DNA of 58,879 bases from Desulfuromonas sp. Its GTDB lineage: Bacteria; Desulfobacterota; Desulfuromonadia; Desulfuromonadales; Geopsychrobacteraceae. Under the pieces are notes generated by a model, which saw nothing but the letters and a program-made list of their open reading frames with translations, made no database searches and was not told where the DNA came from. How positions within the stretch are numbered: the stretch's first letter is position 1; each line of letters opens with the position of its first letter. Positions 42,980 through 52,320 of this stretch are shown here, piece after piece. The position numbers and the translations under genes were made by a program. The DNA is taken from contig PKUC01000020.1 of NCBI GenBank assembly GCA_002868865.1, forward strand, positions 1-58,879. Direction: 5' to 3'.

Positions 42980-44191
42980 ATGGAGATCAAAGTCCCGGAA
43001 ATCGGAGAATCGATCGTCGAAGCTGTCATCGGCCAGTGGCTGGTTGCCGACGGCGACACCGTCTCTGAAGATCAGCCCCTGCTTGAGCTGGAGACCGACA
43101 AGGTCAATCTGGAGATTCCGGCCGAAAGCAGCGGGACGGTTCAGATTCTCGTTCAGGAGGGTGAAACCGTCCGCATCGGCGCGGTGATCGGTGAGCTGAC
43201 GGCGAATTCTGCCCCGGAGCAGATCACACCGCAGGAACTGCCAGCAGAGGACGAAGAGCCTCCTGCTGCGACCGGGGTCGTCGCGGTCAACCCCGCCGTG
43301 CCGAAGATCGCTGCGGAACGTCACGTCGATCTCAAAACAGTCACCGGCAGCGGCCGCGACGGACGGATTCTGGTCGATGATCTGCCCGCAGCCACAGGCG
43401 TGGAACCGGCCACGGAGCCCACCGCGCCGCCTCCCCCTCAAGAGCCAGCAGCGCCGGCAACGACCGCAGAGGTAACAGTCCCCGCAAACGATGATCGCAG
43501 CGAACGGGTGCCGATGACCCCGATCCGCAAGCGGATTGCCGAGCGACTGCTGTCGGTCCGCCAGAAGACTGCAATGCTCACCACCTTCAACGAAATCGAC
43601 ATGCAGCGTTTGATTCAGCTGCGCAGCAATCATCAGGACGCCTTCCAGAAAAAACATGGCGTCAAGCTCGGCTTCATGTCCTTCTTCGTCAAGGCCTGCG
43701 TTGAATCGCTGAAAGACTACCCCGAAGTCAACGCCCGCATCGACGGCGACGACATTGTCTATCAACATTTTTACGACATCGGCATCGCCGTCGGTGGCAA
43801 ACGCGGGCTGGTGGTCCCTGTCATCCGCGCCGCCGAACGACTGCATTTTGACGAGATAGAAAAAACGGTGCGCGACTTCGCCGAACGAGCCGGCAAAAAC
43901 CGGCTGACTCTCGATGAACTGCAAGGCGGCACCTTCTCGATCAGCAATGGCGGCATCTATGGCTCAGTCCTTTCGACTCCACTGCTCAATCCGCCGCAGA
44001 GCGCCATCCTCGGGATGCACGCCATCCAGGACCGCGCCGTAGTCCGCGACGGCCAGATCGTCATCCGCCCGATTATGAACGTGGCGCTGAGCTACGATCA
44101 CCAGATCATCGACGGCAGTCAGGCGGTCGGGTTTCTCAAACAGATCAAAACCTACATCGAAGACCCGGAAGAGATGCTGCTCGAGCTTTAA
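42980..44191 (+). CDS. sucB: Dihydrolipoyllysine succinyltransferase E2 component
   Basis: A 403-residue E2 of the 2-oxoglutarate dehydrogenase complex. Domains in order: lipoyl domain 1-75 with the lipoyl-lysine in E-T-D-K-V-N (K43), an Ala/Pro-rich linker, a peripheral subunit-binding domain near 100-135 (N-P-A-V-P-K-I-A-A-E), a second linker, and the catalytic core 170-403 with H-Q-I-I-D-G-S in place of the common H-R-x-V-D-G. It starts two bases after the sucA stop. The SucB core motif K-R-G-L-V-V-P-V-I is present. Confidence 0.96.
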   Translation: MEIKVPEIGESIVEAVIGQWLVADGDTVSEDQPLLELETDKVNLEIPAESSGTVQILVQEGETVRIGAVIGELTANSAPEQITPQELPAEDEEPPAATGVVAVNPAVPKIAAERHVDLKTVTGSGRDGRILVDDLPAATGVEPATEPTAPPPPQEPAAPATTAEVTVPANDDRSERVPMTPIRKRIAERLLSVRQKTAMLTTFNEIDMQRLIQLRSNHQDAFQKKHGVKLGFMSFFVKACVESLKDYPEVNARIDGDDIVYQHFYDIGIAVGGKRGLVVPVIRAAERLHFDEIEKTVRDFAERAGKNRLTLDELQGGTFSISNGGIYGSVLSTPLLNPPQSAILGMHAIQDRAVVRDGQIVIRPIMNVALSYDHQIIDGSQAVGFLKQIKTYIEDPEEMLLEL

Positions 44192-44217
44192 TCCGGCCAT
44201 TTAAGGAGACCCAATTC

Positions 44218-45630
44218 ATGCCAGAACAGAGCTATGACCTGATCGTTATCGGTGCCGGCCCCGGCGGCTATGTCGCCGCGATCCGTGCCGCACAACTCGG
44301 TTTTAACGTCGCGGTCATCGAACAGCGTGATGCCCTCGGCGGGGTCTGTCTCAACGAAGGATGCATCCCCAGCAAGGCGCTGCTCGAATCGAGTGAGCGC
44401 TACCAGCAGGCCTGTCATGGCATGGAGGTCCATGGCGTCGAGATCGATCCGCCCCGACTCAATCTGGCACGGATGATGGAGCGCAAGCAGGAGATTATCG
44501 ACAAACTGACCGGCGGCATCGCCGGGCTCTTCAAAAAGAACGGCATCAGCCATATCGCGGGCCGCGCGCGCCTGCTATCACCAGGGGACGAGTTCCCGCG
44601 GGTTGCGGTGGAGCAACGCGGAGAGACCATCGAGCTGCAGGCCAAGCATGTCCTGCTCGCCACCGGCAGCCGCGCCGCCGAACTGCCCCACATCCCCTGC
44701 GACGGAGAGAGGATCTTCACCGCCCGCGAGGCCCTGTCCCTGCCGGAGGTTCCTCAGCACCTGCTGGTGATCGGCGGCGGCGTCATCGGACTGGAACTTG
44801 GCTCCGTATGGCGGCGCCTCGGCGCCGAGGTCACCGTCGTCGAGATGCTCCCGCAGATTTTACCGCAGACCGACAAGCAGATGGCCCAACTGCTGCAGCG
44901 CACCCTGAAAAAACAGGGGGTCAACATCCTGATCGACACCAAAATCGATGCGGTCGCGACAACAGACAGCGGCCTGCGCGCCACAGTCACCGACAAAAAA
45001 GGGGAGCAGCAGATCGACTGCGACCGGATCCTGGTCGCAACCGGACGCCGTGCCAACAGTGAAGATCTCGGGCTGGAGCGGGTCGGGCTCACGGTCAATT
45101 CAACCGGCCAACTGGAGATCGACGAAAATTACCGTACCGCCGTCGCGGGCATTTACGCTATCGGTGATCTGGTCGCCGGTCCGATGCTGGCCCACAAAGC
45201 CAGCGAAGAGGGCGTGGTCTTCGCCGAGCGTCTCGCCGGGCAACAGTCCCGTGTCGATTACGGTGTCATTCCTGCCGTCACCTATACCGCCCCCGAGGTC
45301 GCCTCGGTCGGCCGCAGCGAAGACGGCCTCAAGCGCGACGGCATCGACTACCGGGCCGGTAAATTTTACTTTGCGGCCAGCGGTCGGGCCCTCTGCCACG
45401 GCGACAGCGACGGATTCGTCAAAGTACTTGCCTCCCCCGACACCGGTCGCATCCTCGGTGTCCACATCATCGGCCCCCACGCCTCGGAACTGATCGCCGA
45501 GGCCACCACGGTGCTCTCCTTCGGCGGCAGTGTCCATGATCTGGCCGTCACCTGTCACGCGCACCCGACCCTCGCGGAGGCTCTGAAAGAGGCGGCACTG
45601 GCCGTCAACAAGGAGGCGATCCACGCCTGA
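44218..45630 (+). CDS. lpdA: Dihydrolipoyl dehydrogenase E3 component
   Basis: A 470-residue flavoprotein disulfide reductase that reoxidises the dihydrolipoyl arm with NAD+. The FAD motif G-A-G-P-G-G-Y lies at residue 13, the redox disulfide G-G-V-C-L-N-E-G-C-I-P-S-K near residue 42, and the NAD motif G-G-G-V-I-G-L-E near 183. The C-terminal active-site dyad H-A-H-P-T-L-A-E is complete. It is 26 bases after sucB in the same operon and could also serve pyruvate dehydrogenase or glycine cleavage if present elsewhere. Confidence 0.97.
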   Translation: MPEQSYDLIVIGAGPGGYVAAIRAAQLGFNVAVIEQRDALGGVCLNEGCIPSKALLESSERYQQACHGMEVHGVEIDPPRLNLARMMERKQEIIDKLTGGIAGLFKKNGISHIAGRARLLSPGDEFPRVAVEQRGETIELQAKHVLLATGSRAAELPHIPCDGERIFTAREALSLPEVPQHLLVIGGGVIGLELGSVWRRLGAEVTVVEMLPQILPQTDKQMAQLLQRTLKKQGVNILIDTKIDAVATTDSGLRATVTDKKGEQQIDCDRILVATGRRANSEDLGLERVGLTVNSTGQLEIDENYRTAVAGIYAIGDLVAGPMLAHKASEEGVVFAERLAGQQSRVDYGVIPAVTYTAPEVASVGRSEDGLKRDGIDYRAGKFYFAASGRALCHGDSDGFVKVLASPDTGRILGVHIIGPHASELIAEATTVLSFGGSVHDLAVTCHAHPTLAEALKEAALAVNKEAIHA

Positions 45631-45651
45631 CGAACGGGGGCTGTTATGCCC

Positions 45652-45680
45652 TTGACAAAAGACCGGTGTCGATTGACAAT
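45652..45680 (+). promoter_or_regulatory. Promoter for the M23 peptidase gene
   Basis: TTGACA (45652-45657) and GACAAT (45675-45680) are 17 bases apart. The predicted transcript begins near 45687, which rules out the GTG at 45666 as start. Confidence 0.5.
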
Positions 45681-45731
45681 TCGTCTTTCGCGAACCCGTT
45701 TTTTATCACACCAGACAGAGAAGGATCCCCC

Positions 45732-47042
45732 TTGAAACCGTTTAAAAAACTGCTGTTGCTTCTGCTCCTGTTCGGCCTGATCGCCGGGGGCATTTTCTAT
45801 TTTCGCGACACCGACGCTCCGCAGGTCAGCCTCATCCCCGGCAGCGGACCGATCTCGGCAACAACCGAACTGTCTCTCGCAGTGAACGACACGTTGAGTG
45901 GCCTGAAGGATCTCAGCGTCACCCTGGTGCAAGAGGGCGGGCGCATTCCGCTGGCAACCCAGCATTTTGAACCCGGCAGCGAAGCGTTCACCACCGCATT
46001 CAACCTCAAAGGAAAAAAACTCAAGAACGGCCCGTTTCAAATCGAAATCGTCGCCGGTGATCAATCGATCTATCGACTGGGCAAGGGAAATCAGAGCAAA
46101 ACGACCTTCGACCTGACTTACGACACCCGCGCACCGATCATCTCGATCCTCAGCAAGGCACACAACTTCAACAGGGGCGGCAGCGGCCTGGTCCTTTATC
46201 AGCTTTCTGAAGAGACCAGCAAACACGGCGTCATCGTCGGCGACCGATTTTTCCCCGGCTACCAGCAAGACTCCGGTCAGTACGCCTGCCTGCTGAGCTA
46301 CCCGTACGACCTCAAAGAGGCTGAGTTTATCCCGCGCATCGTCGCGGTCGATCTGGCTGGCAACGAACGTCAGGCCGGTATCTATTACCGCAGCAAGGGC
46401 AAAACGTTCCGCCAGCGCAGAATCACTCTCAGCGACAATTTTCTGCAGATGAAGACTCCGGAGTTCGAAGCGCTGGTTCCAGAGGTCACCGACCCCCTCG
46501 ACATCTTCCTTTACGTCAATGGTGAAATCCGTCAGCAGAACCGCGCCAAGATGGCTGAACTGGGCCTTCAGACCTCGCCGGTCCCGCTCTGGAACGGCGC
46601 GTTTCTGCGGCATCCCAATTCATCGACCGTGGCCTTTTTTGCCGATCATCGCGGTTACTACTACAACGGCAACAAGGTTGACGAGGCAACCCACTTGGGG
46701 TACGACCTCGCGTCAGTGGCCCAGGCCGAAATTCCTGCGGCCAACGCCGGTGATGTCCTGTTCGCCGACTACCTCGGCATCTATGGACTGTGCGTCGTCA
46801 TCGACCACGGCCTCGGCCTGCAGACCCTGTATGCCCACATGAGTCAACTGGACGTACTGGCCGGCGACAGGGTCTCACGCGGGCAGATTATCGGCCGCAG
46901 CGGCGCTACCGGCATGGCCGGTGGCGACCACCTGCACTTTGGCGTATTTGTATCGGGTCAGGCGGTTGAACCGAAGGAGTGGTGGGACAACCACTGGCTG
47001 ACCGACAATATCAACAGCAAGCTTGAACTGCTGACACACTAG
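45732..47042 (+). CDS. M23-family peptidoglycan peptidase, membrane-anchored
   Basis: A 436-residue protein. TTG 45732 follows AAGGAT at 7 bases; the GTG at 45666 lies within the promoter. Residues about 8-26 form one membrane anchor or signal, and the rest is periplasmic. A beta-rich region (35-290) precedes the LytM/M23 domain (about 315-425). The zinc motifs H-x-G-Y-D (T-H-L-G-Y-D) and D-H-L-H-F-G are complete, as is Y-A-H-M-S. It should cut cross-links in peptidoglycan. It may be read through into the transporter operon 43 bases downstream. Confidence 0.88.
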   Translation: MKPFKKLLLLLLLFGLIAGGIFYFRDTDAPQVSLIPGSGPISATTELSLAVNDTLSGLKDLSVTLVQEGGRIPLATQHFEPGSEAFTTAFNLKGKKLKNGPFQIEIVAGDQSIYRLGKGNQSKTTFDLTYDTRAPIISILSKAHNFNRGGSGLVLYQLSEETSKHGVIVGDRFFPGYQQDSGQYACLLSYPYDLKEAEFIPRIVAVDLAGNERQAGIYYRSKGKTFRQRRITLSDNFLQMKTPEFEALVPEVTDPLDIFLYVNGEIRQQNRAKMAELGLQTSPVPLWNGAFLRHPNSSTVAFFADHRGYYYNGNKVDEATHLGYDLASVAQAEIPAANAGDVLFADYLGIYGLCVVIDHGLGLQTLYAHMSQLDVLAGDRVSRGQIIGRSGATGMAGGDHLHFGVFVSGQAVEPKEWWDNHWLTDNINSKLELLTH

Positions 47043-47085
47043 CGTCACCCGTGGAAATCATCGATCGGCACAGAAAGGGAGACTG

Positions 47086-48195
47086 ATGAAGAAGCTCATC
47101 CTGCTGGTTATTGCCATGCTACTTCTTGCTCTTGGCTGCAGCAAACAGGAAGAAAATTCGAAAACACAGCCTGTGGCTGCGGATAAAGACTCATCAACAC
47201 AGATCAAAGCCGGCTTTATCTATGTCGGGCCAGTGGGTGATGCAGGCTGGACCTATGCCCATGATCAAGGCCGCATCGAAATGGAAAAACTGCCGTTTGT
47301 CGAGCCGTCAACCTACATCGAATCGGTCCCAGAAGGGGCCGAATCGGCCCGCGTCATCACCGGTCTGGTGCAGAAAGGAGCTAATCTGGTCTTCACCACC
47401 AGCTTCGGCTACATGGACGCCACCCTCGACGTCGCCCGCCGATTCAAAGACGTCACCTTCATGCACTGCTCTGGATTCAAAAGCGCGGAGAATGTCGGCA
47501 ACTACTTCGGGAGAATGTATGAACCCCGCTATCTCTCCGGCATCGTCGCCGGCAAGATGACCAAGAAAAACGTCATCGGCTACGTGGCCGCCTTCCCGAT
47601 CCCGGAAGTCATCCGCGGTATCAACGCGTTCACCCTCGGGGTCCAGAGCGTCAACCCGGAAGCTGAAGTCAAAGTGGTCTGGACCCAGACCTGGTTCGAT
47701 CCGGGCGTCGAGCGTGACGCCGCCGACAGTCTGCTCGATGTCGGTGCCGACGTGCTGGCCATGCACCAGGACGCGCCTGCCACGATGCAGGCCGCCGAGG
47801 CTCGCGGTGCTTACGTGATCGGCTACAACTCCGACATGCGTAAATTTGCCCCCAACGCGTTTCTCACCGCCCCGGTCTGGAACTGGGGTGCGCTCTACAC
47901 CAAGGTCGCCCAACAAGTGGCGGATGGCAGCTGGGAATCCTCTGCTATCTGGTGGGGGATGAAGGAAGGGCTGGTTGAACTGGCGCCGATGAACCCCAAG
48001 GTCCCCGCAGAAGTCAAAGCTCTGGTTGCCCAAAAAGCGGCTGAAATCAAAAAGGGAACGCTGCACCCCTTCGCCGGACCGATTAAAAACCAGCAGGGAG
48101 AGACTGTCGTCGCCGCTGGATCCATCCCGGCAGACGGCGATCTGCTCGGCATGAATTACTTCGTCTCAGGCGTTCAGGGCACGATCTCGAACTAA
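47086..48195 (+). CDS. BMP-family substrate-binding lipoprotein
   Basis: A 369-residue lipoprotein with signal peptide and lipobox L-A-L-G-C18. The mature protein follows the basic membrane protein (BMP/PnrA) pattern (G-F-I-Y-V-G-P-V-G-D-A-G-W, then F-G-Y-M-D and H-C-S-G-F-K). Members bind purine nucleosides or related compounds. It is followed by an ATPase and two permeases, so it is the extracytoplasmic receptor of this importer. The downstream xpt gene favours a purine ligand. Start ATG with AAAGGGAG upstream. Confidence 0.92.
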   Translation: MKKLILLVIAMLLLALGCSKQEENSKTQPVAADKDSSTQIKAGFIYVGPVGDAGWTYAHDQGRIEMEKLPFVEPSTYIESVPEGAESARVITGLVQKGANLVFTTSFGYMDATLDVARRFKDVTFMHCSGFKSAENVGNYFGRMYEPRYLSGIVAGKMTKKNVIGYVAAFPIPEVIRGINAFTLGVQSVNPEAEVKVVWTQTWFDPGVERDAADSLLDVGADVLAMHQDAPATMQAAEARGAYVIGYNSDMRKFAPNAFLTAPVWNWGALYTKVAQQVADGSWESSAIWWGMKEGLVELAPMNPKVPAEVKALVAQKAAEIKKGTLHPFAGPIKNQQGETVVAAGSIPADGDLLGMNYFVSGVQGTISN

Positions 48196-48286
48196 GACTC
48201 CGGCGGTCAGTCGGTGGTTTTCGGAGGCATGGTTCATCACCTGCTGCAGAAAGCCACCGGCTGCCGCCATCGAAAGACCCTCCCCT

Positions 48287-49789
48287 ATGCTTCAGATCGA
48301 GAAAATCCGCAAAACCTTTCCCGGCGTCGTCGCTCTCGACAGTGTCTCCTTCTCCATCGCTCCGGGGGAGATCCACACCCTGCTCGGTGAAAACGGCGCG
48401 GGCAAAAGCACCCTGATGAATGTCCTCACCGGACTCTACCGCCCGGAGAAAGGACAGATTCTGCTGGACGGCGCACCGGTCACGTTGAATTCGCCGCGCG
48501 ATTCCCTCGGGCTGGGGATCGGCATGGTTCACCAGCATTTCATGCTGGTCCCCGCCCACAGCGTCTTCGAAAACATTCTGCTGGCCCTCGACAATATCCC
48601 TCACTTTTTTTCCCGTAAAACGCTCAAAAAAAAGATCGGGAACGTCATCAGAGAATTTGATCTCGACCTTGATCTGGATGCACCGGTGTGGCGACTCTCC
48701 ATCGGTGCCCAGCAGTGGATCGAACTGATCAAACTGCTGATGCGCAACTGTCGCCTGTTGATCCTCGATGAACCAACTGCAGTGTTGACTCCGCAGGAAT
48801 CGAAGCGTCTCTTTATCGTCCTGGGAAAACTGAAAGAACAGGGCAAGAGCATTATCTTCATCTCCCACAAAATGCGCGAGGTGATGGAGATCTCCGATCG
48901 GGTTACGGTGCTGAAAAAAGGGCGCAGCCTGACAACCCTGCAACGCGGTGATTTTGACGAGAAGCGACTGGCATCGCTGATGATCGGTGAAGATCAGATT
49001 CCACAGTGGGAAAAACAAACGCACGTCGTCGATGATGATGTGGTCCTACAGATCGAAAACCTCTCCGTCCACAACGATCGGGGCCTGTCCGATCTGGAAA
49101 ATTTTGACCTCAGCCTCAAACGGGGAGAGATCCTCGGGATCGCCGGCGTTGCCGGAAACGGTCAAAAGGCACTGGCTGAAGTCCTGACCGGGCTAAAAAC
49201 TGCGACCGCCGGGAAAATTCTTGCCGGAGAGGATGACATCACCGACAGCACCGCAAAACGTTCCTATATCGCCGGGATCGCGCACATACCCGAAGACCGC
49301 AAAAGCATCGGCATCGCGCCCGACATGACGGTGGACGACAACCTGATCATGAAGAGCTTTAAGAGCAGAGCGTTCCGCAACTGGATTTTTCAGGACAGAA
49401 AAGCGATCCGGAGCAACGCCGAAGCAAAGATCGACCAGTTTGCCATCAAAGCCGGTCCGGCCGGCAATCCGGTCCGCTACCTATCGGGAGGCAACATCCA
49501 GAAAGTCATCATCGCCCGCGAACTGTCGGAGCGCCCGGCGGTGCTGGTCGCCCTCTATCCGACCCGCGGCCTCGACATCGGCAGTGCCGAATATGTTCAC
49601 AAGGTCATGGCCGACGGTGCCGCCGACGGAATGAGCACCCTGCTGATCTCGGAAGACCTGGACGAGCTGCTGAAAATTTCCGACCGGATCGCGGTGATGT
49701 TCCGTGGACGGTTGATCGGCTGCGTCGATCCGCTCAAGACTTCGCGGGAGGAGATCGGACTGATGATGAGCGGAGAGGGGGCACCATGA
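48287..49789 (+). CDS. ABC transporter ATPase, nucleoside/sugar type
   Basis: A 500-residue protein with two ATP-binding domains. The first has an intact Walker A G-E-N-G-A-G-K-S-T (residue 34-42), signature L-S-I-G-A-Q-Q, and Walker B L-L-I-L-D-E-P-T. The second has a degenerate Walker A (G-V-A-G-N-G-Q-K) and signature L-S-G-G-N-I-Q-K. This layout is standard for BMP/nucleoside importers. It overlaps the first permease by four bases. An ATG start is near a 91-base gap after the receptor gene. Confidence 0.93.
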   Translation: MLQIEKIRKTFPGVVALDSVSFSIAPGEIHTLLGENGAGKSTLMNVLTGLYRPEKGQILLDGAPVTLNSPRDSLGLGIGMVHQHFMLVPAHSVFENILLALDNIPHFFSRKTLKKKIGNVIREFDLDLDLDAPVWRLSIGAQQWIELIKLLMRNCRLLILDEPTAVLTPQESKRLFIVLGKLKEQGKSIIFISHKMREVMEISDRVTVLKKGRSLTTLQRGDFDEKRLASLMIGEDQIPQWEKQTHVVDDDVVLQIENLSVHNDRGLSDLENFDLSLKRGEILGIAGVAGNGQKALAEVLTGLKTATAGKILAGEDDITDSTAKRSYIAGIAHIPEDRKSIGIAPDMTVDDNLIMKSFKSRAFRNWIFQDRKAIRSNAEAKIDQFAIKAGPAGNPVRYLSGGNIQKVIIARELSERPAVLVALYPTRGLDIGSAEYVHKVMADGAADGMSTLLISEDLDELLKISDRIAVMFRGRLIGCVDPLKTSREEIGLMMSGEGAP

Positions 49790-50856
49790 GGCTGATCGCC
49801 GAAAAACGGGAGAACAGTTCCCGCCTGTTTCGCTTCAGCGCCCCCTTCGTCTCGGTGCTGATCGCTCTGTTCGTCGCCGGATTTCTGCTGATATTCGCTG
49901 GCGTCAACCCCGGTGAAGCCTATGTGGAGATCTTCCGTGAAGCCCTCGGGTCGAGCTATGGCCTCTCGGAGACCCTGGTCAAAACAACGCCGCTGATCTT
50001 CGCTGGCCTCGGGGTCTCGCTGGCCTTCCGGATGCAGATCTGGAATATCGGCGCCGAAGGGCAGATCTACATGGGGGCCATGGGAGCATCCTGGGTGGCG
50101 CTGTTCTCCGGCATTCAGAACCACTGGATAATGCTCGCGGCGATGTTCTCCGCTGCCTTCTGCTGCGGCGGCCTGTGGGCCGGGGTGGCCGGTTTTCTGC
50201 GCGCCAAGTGGCGGGTCAATGAGGTCATCATCACCCTGCTAATGAATTACATCGCCATCCTCTGGGTCGATTACCTGGTCTACGGGCCATGGAAGGACCC
50301 CAAGGGGTTCAATTTTCCGCTCACCGCGCAATTTTCTGATGCTGCTCGTTTCAGCGAATATTTCGACACCCGCCTGCACAGCGGCTTCTTTCTCGCCCTC
50401 TTTTGCGCTCTACTGATCTACCTGTTTATGGAGCGCACCATCTGGGGCTACGAGATCAAGGTCATCGGCAGCAATCCCAAGGCCGCCCAGTACGCCGGGA
50501 TGAAGACCGGCATGGCGATCTTTCTGGTGCTGTTTTTGAGCGGGGCCATCGCCGGAATCGCCGGATTCAGCGAAGTTGCCGGTTTACAGCACCGCCTGCA
50601 GCACGGCATCTCCCCCGGCTACGGGTACACCGCCATCATCATCGCCTGGTTGGCCAAACGCAGTGCTCTCGGCGTGGTCATCGTCTCTTTTCTGATGGGC
50701 GTGCTGCTGGTCGGCGGTGACAGTTTGCAGATCAGCTGGCAGCTGCCGGTCGCCTTTGTCTACGCCTTTCAGGGATTGATTCTGTTCTTTCTGCTGGCGT
50801 CCGACTTCTTTATCCAGTACCGGGTTCGCTTAAAAGGAGGCCGCGCAAATGGTTGA
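49786..50856 (+). CDS. ABC transporter permease, YufP-like
   Basis: A 356-residue inner membrane protein with about eight to nine hydrophobic segments. It resembles the YufP/BmpB permeases that partner with BMP-type ATPases, with conserved cytoplasmic loops I-G-A-E-G-Q-I and G-S-N-P-K-A-A-Q-Y-A-G. It overlaps the ATPase by four bases and the second permease by eight. It should form a heterodimer with the next gene product. Confidence 0.9.
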   Translation: MRLIAEKRENSSRLFRFSAPFVSVLIALFVAGFLLIFAGVNPGEAYVEIFREALGSSYGLSETLVKTTPLIFAGLGVSLAFRMQIWNIGAEGQIYMGAMGASWVALFSGIQNHWIMLAAMFSAAFCCGGLWAGVAGFLRAKWRVNEVIITLLMNYIAILWVDYLVYGPWKDPKGFNFPLTAQFSDAARFSEYFDTRLHSGFFLALFCALLIYLFMERTIWGYEIKVIGSNPKAAQYAGMKTGMAIFLVLFLSGAIAGIAGFSEVAGLQHRLQHGISPGYGYTAIIIAWLAKRSALGVVIVSFLMGVLLVGGDSLQISWQLPVAFVYAFQGLILFFLLASDFFIQYRVRLKGGRANG

Positions 50857-51769
50857 GATCCTGCTCGACGCTACGGTGCGTGCCGGCACCCCGATCCTGT
50901 TCGCCACCTTAGGGGCCATCATCAACGAACGGGCAGGAATCATCAACCTCGGCATCGAAGGGTTGATGCTGATCGGCGCCCTGGCCGGGTTTGCCGCAAC
51001 CAGTCTGAGTGGATCGCTGCTGATCGGTGTGATCGCCGCCTTTGTCGCGGCGCTGCTTGCGGGGAGTGTACACGGCTTTATCACCGTACAGCTGCGCGGC
51101 AACCAGATCGTCAGCGGCCTGGCGCTGACCATGTTCGGTATCGGCATCACCGCCCTGTTCGGTCGCAGCATGGTCGGACTCACCATCGCAGGATTCGAGC
51201 GCCTGACGATTCCGGGCCTGAGCATGATCCCGGTAATCGGCAAGCCGTTCTTCAATCAGGACGCGCTGATCTACCTGAGCTTTGTGCTGGTGTTTGCCAT
51301 CGCCTTTTTCTTCTATCGAACCCGCTGGGGCCTGGCACTGCGGACCGTCGGTGAAAACCCGGCCGCGGCAGATACCTGCGGCGTTCCGGTCAATCTCTAC
51401 CGTTTTCTGGCAGTCAGTATCGGCTCCGGAATCGTCGGTATCGGTGGCGCGTATTTAAGTCTCGCCTCCACTCCGATGTGGATTGAGAACATGTCCGCCG
51501 GTCGCGGCTGGATCGCCGTGGCGCTGGTCATCTTCGCCAGTTGGTCGAGCTACCGCGCCCTGGCCGGTGCCTACCTGTTCGGCGGCATCACCGCCATGCA
51601 GCTCCGTTTTCAGGCGATGGGCACCACCATCTCCGCCCACATCCTGCAGATGCTGCCCTACATCTTCACCATCCTCGTGCTGGTCATCTCAACCGTGCGC
51701 CTCGCCAAAGGCGCCTCCCAGCAGCCGGAAAGCCTAGGTCAACCTTACGACCGGGAGGACCGCAAATGA
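50849..51769 (+). CDS. ABC transporter permease, YufQ-like
   Basis: A 306-residue inner membrane protein with about eight hydrophobic segments, the shorter second subunit of BMP-type importers. The cytoplasmic loops E-R-A-G-I-I-N-L-G-I-E-G and G-E-N-P-A-A-A-D-T match the family. The extended frame overlaps the xpt ATG by four bases. Substrate range cannot be read directly; purine-type compounds are inferred from the operon. Confidence 0.9.
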   Translation: MVEILLDATVRAGTPILFATLGAIINERAGIINLGIEGLMLIGALAGFAATSLSGSLLIGVIAAFVAALLAGSVHGFITVQLRGNQIVSGLALTMFGIGITALFGRSMVGLTIAGFERLTIPGLSMIPVIGKPFFNQDALIYLSFVLVFAIAFFFYRTRWGLALRTVGENPAAADTCGVPVNLYRFLAVSIGSGIVGIGGAYLSLASTPMWIENMSAGRGWIAVALVIFASWSSYRALAGAYLFGGITAMQLRFQAMGTTISAHILQMLPYIFTILVLVISTVRLAKGASQQPESLGQPYDREDRK

Positions 51770-52290
51770 CAGACGCCGCACAAGCCCTGCTGCACCGGAT
51801 TAAAACCGATGGCGCGGTCGATGGTCAAATCATCAAAGTCGACACCTTCCTCAATCACATGGTCGATCCCACGCTGATGCGCGTCCTCGCCCAAGAGATC
51901 GCGGGTCGCTTCGCCGATCAGCAGGTCGATAAAATTCTCACCGCAGAAACCAGCGGCATTATGCTCGCCCAGGCCGTGGCCGAAGAGTTGAACGTCCCCT
52001 TCATCTACGCCAAAAAGAAGAAACCGCTGACCATGACCGGCTCCTACGCGGCGGCCAGCTATTCCTTCACCAAACAGGAAACGACCACCCTCTATGTCTC
52101 TCAGGAGGTGCTCTTCCCCGCAGAGCGGATCCTGTTCATCGACGACTTTTTCGCCAAGGGATCGACCCTCAAAGCGATCGAGGAGATCGTCTCTCAGGCG
52201 CGTGCAGTACTGGTCGGCAAGGCGGTGATCATCAACAAAGGAGTCCGGGAGGACGTACATTCGATTCTGACCATGGAAGACCTGCGGTAA
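51766..52290 (+). CDS. xpt: Xanthine phosphoribosyltransferase-like enzyme
   Basis: A 174-residue type I phosphoribosyltransferase. The PRPP-binding motif I-L-F-I-D-D-F-F-A-K-G-S-T is present, and residues T-A-E-T-S-G-I near 58 match the Xpt family. Members convert xanthine to XMP in salvage. It is the fourth gene in the transporter operon, overlapping the permease by four bases, which suggests immediate trapping of an imported base. Xanthine as substrate is the family default; guanine or a different base cannot be excluded. Confidence 0.85.
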   Translation: MTDAAQALLHRIKTDGAVDGQIIKVDTFLNHMVDPTLMRVLAQEIAGRFADQQVDKILTAETSGIMLAQAVAEELNVPFIYAKKKKPLTMTGSYAAASYSFTKQETTTLYVSQEVLFPAERILFIDDFFAKGSTLKAIEEIVSQARAVLVGKAVIINKGVREDVHSILTMEDLR

Positions 52291-52320
52291 ATCTATCCCT
52301 TTCGATCGGACACCATACAG

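Noticed and set aside
42863-43924. 353-residue minus-strand open frame across sucB
   Set aside because: It is a complementary shadow of the well-supported sucB gene, with low-complexity composition and no motif.
45666-45731. GTG start for the M23 peptidase at 45666
   Set aside because: It lies within the predicted -35/-10 promoter region, so it would not be on the transcript; TTG 45732 with AAGGAT is better.
47043-47085. Purine riboswitch before the BMP transporter genes
   Set aside because: Only 43 bases separate the stop and start, which is too short for the aptamer plus expression platform.
47308-48066. 252-residue minus-strand open frame across the BMP receptor
   Set aside because: It is a shadow of the lipoprotein gene, which has a lipobox and family motifs.
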